Positions 59,031 to 64,000 of a DNA stretch of 64,000 nucleotides are shown in pieces (the first letter of the stretch is position 1; every line of letters begins with the position of its first letter). A program made the position numbers and the translations under genes. The stretch spans positions 33,153-97,152 of the forward strand of contig JAZLCE010000038.1 in NCBI GenBank assembly GCA_045614025.1, read 5' to 3'. The DNA comes from RGIG4140 sp045614025 (GTDB taxonomy: Bacteria > Pseudomonadota > Alphaproteobacteria > CAAHEQ01 > UBA3637). Below the pieces are notes generated by a model. That model worked only from the letters and a program-made list of their open reading frames with translations, ran no database searches and was not told the DNA's origin.

Positions 59031-60119
59031 TTATTCCTCCGCACTTGCTGTAATCCGATATCCATTCTCTTTTAAAAGTTTTTCTTTTTTAGCCAACTCA
59101 AAATCAGCCGCCACCATTTCTTGACAAAGCGTTTTTAAATCTCGTTTAGGTTGCCATCCCAATTCTTTTCTTGCCTTACTTGAATCACCTAAAAGAAGGT
59201 CCACTTCAGCTGGGCGGAAATATCTTGGATCAACCTCAACTAAAATCTTTCCTGTTTTGTCATCAATTCCTTTTTCATCAATACCCTCTCCTTCCCATCT
59301 TAAGTGAATATCTAATTCCTTAAATGTCATACTCACAAAATCACGAATAGAAGTGGTTACCCCTGTAGCTAAAACAAAATCATCTGGCTTATCTGCTTGC
59401 AAAATGCGCCACATTCCTTCAACATAATCTTCTGCATGCCCCCAATCTCGTTTTGCATTTAAATTTCCAAGATAAAGCTTTTCTTGCAAACCAAGTTTAA
59501 TTCGAGCAGCAGCCATTGTTATTTTACGTGTTACAAATGTTTCGCCACGTCTTGGACTTTCATGATTAAATAAAATACCATTGGATGCAAAAATACCAAA
59601 ACTTTCGCGATAATTAACGGTAATCCAATAACCATAAAGTTTTGCAACACCATAAGGCGATCTTGGATAAAAAGGTGTTTTTTCAGATTGAATAGGCTCT
59701 TGAATTAAACCATAAAGTTCGCTGGTTGAAGCCTGATAAAATCTTGTTTTTTTCTCCAATTTATTCACACGGATGGCTTCTAATAATCTTAAAGGACCAA
59801 GCGCATCTGTATCCGCGGTAAATTCTGGACAATCCCATGAAACTTTCACATGGCTTTGAGCCGCTAAATTATAAATTTCATCTGGTTGAATTTCACCAAC
59901 CAAACGAATTAAATTTGAGCTATCTGTCATATCAGCATAATGAAGAAAAAATCTGGCATCTTCCTTATGAAAATCTTCATAAATATGATCAATTCGCGCT
60001 GTATTAAAGGAAGAAACTCTGCGCTTTAATCCATGAACTTCATATCCTTTTTTCAACAAAAATTCGGCTAAATATGAGCCATCTTGCCCTGTTACACCTG
60101 TGATCAATGCCTTTTTCAT
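59031..60119 (-). CDS. gmd: GDP-mannose 4,6-dehydratase
   Basis: The 362-residue SDR enzyme converts GDP-D-mannose to GDP-4-keto-6-deoxymannose, the first step to GDP-fucose and related sugars. Motifs are GVTGQDGSYLAEFLL near the start, HYADMTDSSNL, NLAAQSHVKVSWD, the catalytic TSELYG, and Y-x-x-x-K in YGVAKLYGYW. It starts in an ATGA overlap with the phosphomannomutase gene and ends at the ribosome site of fcl, so the three are coupled. Confidence 0.97.
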   Translation of the reverse strand: MKKALITGVTGQDGSYLAEFLLKKGYEVHGLKRRVSSFNTARIDHIYEDFHKEDARFFLHYADMTDSSNLIRLVGEIQPDEIYNLAAQSHVKVSWDCPEFTADTDALGPLRLLEAIRVNKLEKKTRFYQASTSELYGLIQEPIQSEKTPFYPRSPYGVAKLYGYWITVNYRESFGIFASNGILFNHESPRRGETFVTRKITMAAARIKLGLQEKLYLGNLNAKRDWGHAEDYVEGMWRILQADKPDDFVLATGVTTSIRDFVSMTFKELDIHLRWEGEGIDEKGIDDKTGKILVEVDPRYFRPAEVDLLLGDSSKARKELGWQPKRDLKTLCQEMVAADFELAKKEKLLKENGYRITASAEE

Positions 60120-60838
60120 TTAATTTTCTCCCTTTTTAAAACTTCTTTTGTTTCATCTGGTCCTGAAACTTGAACAACACTTGAATTTCCCAATTTTAAA
60201 ACAGCCAAGGCTAAAGAATAATCATTTCCACCTTCAAAAGTTTTATCCCCAAAAAAGATTATTTTTTCTTCAGGGAATTGAGCACGCAATTTTGCAGCAA
60301 CTTGTTCTTTTCCACATCCTTTTGGCGTGATATCCATTGAAATCATTCCACCAATAGCGATATCATATGAAGGAAATTGAGCAATTAATTCATTTTTAAT
60401 TTTTTCGCGTTCTTGATGCTCTTTATCATATTGATAATACCTTTCCCGTTCTTCATAAGGACAATTGCGTCCTAAAACAGAAAAATTGATCATCCCATCT
60501 CGTTTTTCAATATAATTATCAAATAATTGATATGGGTATGCAGTTGTTGCTCGATAATTTTCAAGCATTTGAAAAAGCTTTTCATCCGCTTTAAATTCAT
60601 TTTTATAAATAAACGTTCCTTTTTGCCACAAAACATTGCCCATTGAACAATAAATTCCTTCAAAAGCATTCATAGCATCTTCTGAAATCTGTTCTGTCAC
60701 TTTTTTAAAATCTGACCCTGTGGCAATAAAACATTTTTTGCCCCTTGCCCAAGGGATGAAAAAATCTTCAAATTCCTTTGTCATCGCTAATCTAGGGGGC
60801 GTTAAAGTCCCATCTAAATCAAACACAAATAACGTCAT
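60116..60838 (-). CDS. Phosphomannomutase, HAD (eukaryotic) type
   Basis: The 240-residue protein has the HAD nucleophile motif FDLDGTLTPPR at the N-terminus, ATGSDF as motif II, and a C2-cap with GRNCPYEERERYYQYDKEH and GGMISMDITPKGCGKEQV, then FFGDKTFEGGNDYSLA with the motif IV acids. These match the PMM1/PMM2 family best known from eukaryotes. It interconverts mannose 6-phosphate and mannose 1-phosphate, feeding GDP-mannose synthesis. Standard bacteria use the unrelated ManB type, so this is notable. It overlaps gmd by 4 bases. Confidence 0.9.
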   Translation of the reverse strand: MTLFVFDLDGTLTPPRLAMTKEFEDFFIPWARGKKCFIATGSDFKKVTEQISEDAMNAFEGIYCSMGNVLWQKGTFIYKNEFKADEKLFQMLENYRATTAYPYQLFDNYIEKRDGMINFSVLGRNCPYEERERYYQYDKEHQEREKIKNELIAQFPSYDIAIGGMISMDITPKGCGKEQVAAKLRAQFPEEKIIFFGDKTFEGGNDYSLALAVLKLGNSSVVQVSGPDETKEVLKREKIK

Positions 60839-60847
60839 TTATTTTCC

Positions 60848-61279
60848 TTATTTTTTCCAATTATTCAAAATCCATGAAGAAGAATTTGCTTTATTTTCTC
60901 CTCCAACGCCAAAACAAAGAGCAACATCTAATTCATTACAAACTGCAGTTTCAGGGATATTTTCTTTTGTTCGATCTCCCCCATTAGCAAACACAAGCAT
61001 GGCATCTGGATATTTTTCTCTGGCTTTTCTAATACCATCAGAAGCAGAGTTATCACTATCATCAAAACCAATCACATCAATCACATTTTTTAAATATCCA
61101 CAAACTGATGCTCTTGTTTTAAAATTCATAAAATTTTTGCCTTTTTTTCTGATAAGCCACTCATCAGAATTTAAAAGAAGAATAACCCCATCTGAATTCA
61201 AAGCGGCATCTTTAATCATTTCAATATGCCCCTCATGTAATGGATCAAATCCACCAGAAACAATATAATAAGTTGTCAT
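60848..61279 (-). CDS. Nucleotidyltransferase of the cytidylyltransferase (HxGH) superfamily
   Basis: The 143-residue protein starts with YYIVSGGFDPLHEGHIEMI, which holds the HxGH nucleotide-binding motif. It resembles the adenylyltransferase half of HldE or TagD-like enzymes; the usual C-terminal I-S-S/T-[ST] motif is represented only by SSS near the end. It would join a nucleotide to a phosphorylated sugar or alcohol. The substrate is unknown. It is the first gene of the operon with phosphomannomutase, gmd and fcl, 9 bases from the next. The start at 61279 gives better spacing to AAAGGA than 61285. Confidence 0.8.
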   Translation of the reverse strand: MTTYYIVSGGFDPLHEGHIEMIKDAALNSDGVILLLNSDEWLIRKKGKNFMNFKTRASVCGYLKNVIDVIGFDDSDNSASDGIRKAREKYPDAMLVFANGGDRTKENIPETAVCNELDVALCFGVGGENKANSSSWILNNWKK

Positions 61280-61403
61280 ACTCATATCCTTTCAAAATAA
61301 TGAATTCATTATGCGAAAGGGTATCAAAAAAAGCAAGTGTTTTTTCACTTTTATCAAGCCATAGCTCGTTTAAGCGTTAAAACAAATAATAGCTATTTAT
61401 TTA

Positions 61404-61826
61404 TTAAAAACCATTTTTTTTAATTGCTTTAATCAAGGCTTTTTTCGTGATTTCTGGTTTTAAATTTAAGTCTAATAATTCGCTTATATTTGCTTCATAA
61501 AGCTCATATTTATTTTTTTCAGTTGAGCGAGCCCATTCAGATCCCGTTGGAACTCCTCTTGAAACTTCTTTACAAATATAAAAATCAACACTGTTATTCA
61601 TATCAACATCATCTAAATGAAATAAAAAAGAAATATCTGAAACCAAACTTCCCGTTTCTTCTTTTAGTTCGCGTTTAACAGCATCAATTGAAGTTTCATT
61701 TTCTTCAATCCCACCACCTGGTGTCACATAGTAAGGTTCAACCCCCTCTTTTATGCGTTTAATTAATAAAATTTTACCTTCTTTTGTTAAAACAAGCGCT
61801 CTTGCCGAATGACGAAATTGTTGCAT
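61404..61826 (-). CDS. NUDIX hydrolase
   Basis: The 140-residue protein has the NUDIX box G-x5-E-x7-R-E-x2-E-E-x-G as GGIEENETSIDAVKRELKEETG. Enzymes of this family cleave nucleoside diphosphates linked to other groups, often damaged nucleotides or nucleotide sugars. The substrate cannot be told. The start at ATG 61826 follows AAGGAGGT; the frame is open further upstream without support. It is divergent from the GNAT gene at 61948. Confidence 0.93.
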   Translation of the reverse strand: MQQFRHSARALVLTKEGKILLIKRIKEGVEPYYVTPGGGIEENETSIDAVKRELKEETGSLVSDISFLFHLDDVDMNNSVDFYICKEVSRGVPTGSEWARSTEKNKYELYEANISELLDLNLKPEITKKALIKAIKKNGF

Positions 61827-61892
61827 GTTTTTTACCTCCTTGTTGTTTATAATATAGCATAAAACGCACCTCTTTTTCAAGCAAAAAATCCT

Positions 61893-61921
61893 TTGATTTT
61901 TTAAAGAAAATATGCTAAAAT
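61893..61921 (+). promoter_or_regulatory. Promoter of the GNAT gene at 61948
   Basis: TTGATT at 61893-61898 and TAAAAT at 61916-61921 have a 17-base spacer. AAAAGGAG precedes the ATG at 61948. Confidence 0.6.
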
Positions 61922-61947
61922 GTATTCAATATTTAAAAGGAGTTTTC

Positions 61948-62397
61948 ATGATTAGAAATGCCACGATGAAAGATGCTGAAAGCATTTTAAATTTAGTGAA
62001 CGAAAATGCCTCTAAAGGACTAATGCTAGGCAAATCCCCTTATGCGGTTTATAAAGATATCCAAGCTTATATTGTTTATGAAGAAGATGGCAAAATTTTA
62101 GGCTGTGCCAGATTAAATATTGCTTGGAATGACTTGGCTGAAATCGCTTCCTTAGCAGTTGACTTAAATGCAAGAGGAAAAGGCATTGGCAAAAAACTTG
62201 TTCTTCATTTGGTTGAAAGAGCCAAATATCTTGATATCAAACGCGTGTTTACATTAACCTATCAAGTGGCTTTTTTTTCTAAATGTGGTTTTCATGAAGT
62301 TGAAAGACAAGCCCTTTCTTATAAAGTTTTTGGCGATTGTTTAAGTTGTCCAAAAGTCAATAACTGTGATGAACATGCGCTTGTTTTAGATATTTAA
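61948..62397 (+). CDS. GNAT N-acetyltransferase, ArgA-like
   Basis: The 149-residue protein begins MIRNATMKDAESILNLVNE, has the acetyl-CoA loop ARGKGIGKKLV, then FTLTYQVAFFSKCGFHEVER, and a Cys-containing end (DCLSCPKVNNCDEHALVL). This pattern matches short stand-alone N-acetylglutamate synthases and related acetyltransferases. In that case it would start arginine synthesis. No arginine gene is near, so the role is uncertain. Its start follows AAAAGGAG; a longer frame from 61912 has no ribosome site. Confidence 0.85.
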   Translation: MIRNATMKDAESILNLVNENASKGLMLGKSPYAVYKDIQAYIVYEEDGKILGCARLNIAWNDLAEIASLAVDLNARGKGIGKKLVLHLVERAKYLDIKRVFTLTYQVAFFSKCGFHEVERQALSYKVFGDCLSCPKVNNCDEHALVLDI

Positions 62398-62405
62398 AAT
62401 TTTTA

Positions 62406-62435
62406 TTGATAAATAAGGCCATATTATTGTATGAT
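62406..62435 (+). promoter_or_regulatory. Promoter of the porin gene
   Basis: TTGATA at 62406-62411 and TATGAT at 62430-62435 have an 18-base spacer. The start codon of the porin is at 62471, after GAGG. Confidence 0.72.
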
Positions 62436-62470
62436 ACAAGAAGTGTTTGACTTCTTTTAATGAGGCCTAT

Positions 62471-63583
62471 ATGAAAAAATATCTTTTATTTTCCACTCTT
62501 TGTTTTATCCCATTTGTTGCTCATGCTGGATCTTTTGAAACAAGTGTTCACGGACTTGCCGGGGCATATTTTGGCATTAGTGAAACAAAATATGAAAACA
62601 AATATCCCTCTCGTTTTGTTACCAGAGGTGATGCAACCTTAAAAGTTGATTATAAAATTGACTCAACGCATAAAATCGGCATTCATGCTGCCTCAACATT
62701 AATGTATCGCCAAGACGATAAGGATCGTTCGGAAGGGGAAGTAAGATTTTACCCTTATTTACAAGATGAATCAAAACTTGGAACCATTCAAGGTGGTTAC
62801 ACTAAAAATGCAGCCAATCAATTACATAAAGGCGCAACGGAAATAACATTTTTAGGCATTGATGATTCAAATGCAACTTATTTCTTAAGTAATCCAAACT
62901 GGTCAAGCGGTTTTAAATCAACTGCGTTATATACACCAAAATCAACATCAATTATGACGGATGGCCGCGCACCAAAAATCACTTATATTTCCCCCAAATT
63001 TTATGGGATTAAATTGGGTGCTTCTTATACGGTGCATAACGCAAACCGCCGTGGGATGACATCAAGATATGTTGATTATGAAACCAATGAGGATGGATAT
63101 ACTTTTGCAGCGCAAAAAGAATTTATTCTTTCAGACAAATCAAAGATTTACACTTCTTTAGGCTATGGCGTTTTCAACTCAACAGATAAAGAAGTTTCTT
63201 TTGGTTCACAATATCATTATGGTGCATTTAATATTGGAGTTGGATATAAAAAAGCATATATTGATGGAACCAAAAACCCAATTTCAACAACAAGAGTGAA
63301 CTCTTATTTACCTGCCTATTTTGATAATTTCAGAGAATCCGATGCTTATAATATCAGCATGGGATATGGATGGGAAAAATTCAAAACAAATATCGCTTAT
63401 TTGCACACAAGCGCAGAAAACACGCGTCATCAAGATAATTTATTCTTGTGGTCAAATGTTTATAATTTAACAAAAAGCGTTGAACTTTATGGCGTTTTAT
63501 CTCATTTAAATGCAAACAGCGAAACGCATGAAAAAGATAACGAAGGCTGTTCTTTCATTATGGGAATTGGCTATCGCTTTTAA
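62471..63583 (+). CDS. Outer-membrane porin-like protein
   Basis: The 370-residue protein has a signal peptide (cleavage after AHA, residue 19), then alternating beta strands typical of a 16-strand porin barrel: GLAGAYFGISE, ATLKVDYKIDSTHKIGIHA, IKLGASYTVHN, TFAAQKEFILSDKSKIYTS and so on. It ends in the C-terminal aromatic signature GIGYRF. Porins allow small solutes to cross the outer membrane. The ATG at 62471 is preferred because GAGG precedes it and the signal begins at MKKYLLF. The exact family (general porin) is inferred from fold pattern. Confidence 0.88.
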   Translation: MKKYLLFSTLCFIPFVAHAGSFETSVHGLAGAYFGISETKYENKYPSRFVTRGDATLKVDYKIDSTHKIGIHAASTLMYRQDDKDRSEGEVRFYPYLQDESKLGTIQGGYTKNAANQLHKGATEITFLGIDDSNATYFLSNPNWSSGFKSTALYTPKSTSIMTDGRAPKITYISPKFYGIKLGASYTVHNANRRGMTSRYVDYETNEDGYTFAAQKEFILSDKSKIYTSLGYGVFNSTDKEVSFGSQYHYGAFNIGVGYKKAYIDGTKNPISTTRVNSYLPAYFDNFRESDAYNISMGYGWEKFKTNIAYLHTSAENTRHQDNLFLWSNVYNLTKSVELYGVLSHLNANSETHEKDNEGCSFIMGIGYRF

Positions 63584-63600
63584 TCTCAAATAAAATAAAG

Positions 63601-63641
63601 AACAAAAAGAGCTGATAAATTTTTATCGGATCTTTTTGTTT
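63601..63641 (+). terminator. Terminator after the porin gene
   Basis: AACAAAAAGA pairs with TCTTTTTGTT, with an inner TGATA/TATCG pairing and further T. The stem is imperfect but long. Confidence 0.7.
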
Positions 63642-63726
63642 TGCTGATTTCACTTTAAAAAAATATTGACTTTTATTTTTTATAAGAGCACCCTTAAACA
63701 TATAAAAACAACAAGAGGAGGAAAAA

Positions 63727-63959
63727 ATGAATCCATATATTGAAATCATGGGACGAAAAATTGGGCTTGATTACGCTCCGTTAGTCATTGCAGAAATTGG
63801 CATTAATCATAAGGGATCTTTAAAAAAAGCAAAAAAACAAAGAAGAAAACCATTAAACATCATTATAGAGAAGCCTTTTTTAAAACGCTTAAAAAAGTTT
63901 TCACGGATGATTTTTTTGATGTGAAAGTTCAAAAAACATTTTCAAAACTTGAAAAATAA
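63727..63959 (+). pseudogene. Truncated NeuB-like N-acetylneuraminate synthase gene
   Basis: The frame starts after a strong AGAGGAGG site with a typical NeuB beginning: IGLDYAPLVIAEIGINHKGSLKKA, where the Glu-Ile-Gly-Ile-Asn-His motif marks sialic acid/legionaminic acid synthases. Homology stops after about 35 residues of a normal 330-350. The open frame ends at 63924. In another frame the sequence 63840-63959 reads as a protein-like C-terminus (TLKKVFTDDFFDVKVQKTFSKLEK). This suggests a deletion that joined the start of one gene to the end of another. A short functional peptide is unlikely. Confidence 0.72.
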
Positions 63960-64000
63960 AAAATATAAATCTTACTATTTTTTATTTTTAATTAAAGAAG

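Noticed and set aside
63584..63726. Promoter TTGACT near 63664 with TATAAG
   Set aside because: The two boxes are too close together (about nine bases), so no acceptable sigma-70 spacing exists.

Overview
The window is AT-rich bacterial chromosome, densely coded, with short intergenic gaps closed by hairpin-plus-T terminators. The gene content is Gram-negative: Pal, CpoB, MlaA, MlaC, a porin, an autotransporter and a secretin. Several features point to an Alphaproteobacterium: the order pal-cpoB-tilS-ftsH, a DUF3126 protein, a DUF502 protein, and an EnvZ/OmpR-type pair of alphaproteobacterial style. The base composition and the mixture of genes suggest an uncultured, possibly host- or gut-associated lineage; this is inference. 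TGA, TAA and TAG all act as stops.

Layout. 1-5000: end of an ABC exporter, an Hsp20 chaperone, three co-transcribed orphan genes behind a consensus sigma-70 promoter, two small membrane or secreted proteins, and a single-chain glycyl-tRNA synthetase. 5000-8600: a Pmp-like autotransporter on the minus strand, ending in a large nested inverted repeat. 8600-18000: a seven-gene minus-strand operon that matches the R64/IncI thin-pilus (type IVb) set: TcpQ/PilL-like, PilN secretin, PilO, PilP, PilQ ATPase and PilR, headed by an OmpA-like protein. No prepilin or prepilin peptidase is present. 18100-22000: HPt, response regulator and histidine kinase, then a PreT/GltD-like flavoprotein. 22000-26500: DgkA and a cassette of retropepsin-like lipoprotein, 7TM transglutaminase-like protein and ATP-grasp ligase.

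26600-38000: FtsH, TilS, CpoB, Pal, a MATE exporter, tRNA-Lys(CUU), MlaC, MlaA and a LOG-family protein. 36900-41250: a secreted protein, a highly divergent two-domain Clp-like AAA+ protein and MutY. 41300-57900: mostly housekeeping and cell-wall genes (VanX-like dipeptidase, MFS carrier, periplasmic nucleotidase, M23 peptidase, DusA, NagB, DUF192, Bax-like protein, MurJ, FabD, a Y-family polymerase, LMW phosphatase, secreted nitroreductase). 57900-61300: a GDP-fucose operon (nucleotidyltransferase, phosphomannomutase, Gmd, Fcl). 61400-64000: NUDIX hydrolase, GNAT, porin and the broken start of a NeuB-like sialic-acid synthase gene.

Envelope biology dominates: surface adhesion (pilus, autotransporter), outer-membrane maintenance (Pal/CpoB, Mla), peptidoglycan precursor handling (MurJ, VanX-like, M23, Bax-like) and surface sugar synthesis (GDP-fucose, NeuB remnant). 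The least explained parts are the Clp-like AAA+ pair at 36.9-40.3 kb, the incomplete R64-type pilus operon with the inverted repeat beyond it, and the orphan three-gene operon at 0.9-2.2 kb. No insertion sequence, prophage or CRISPR array was seen.
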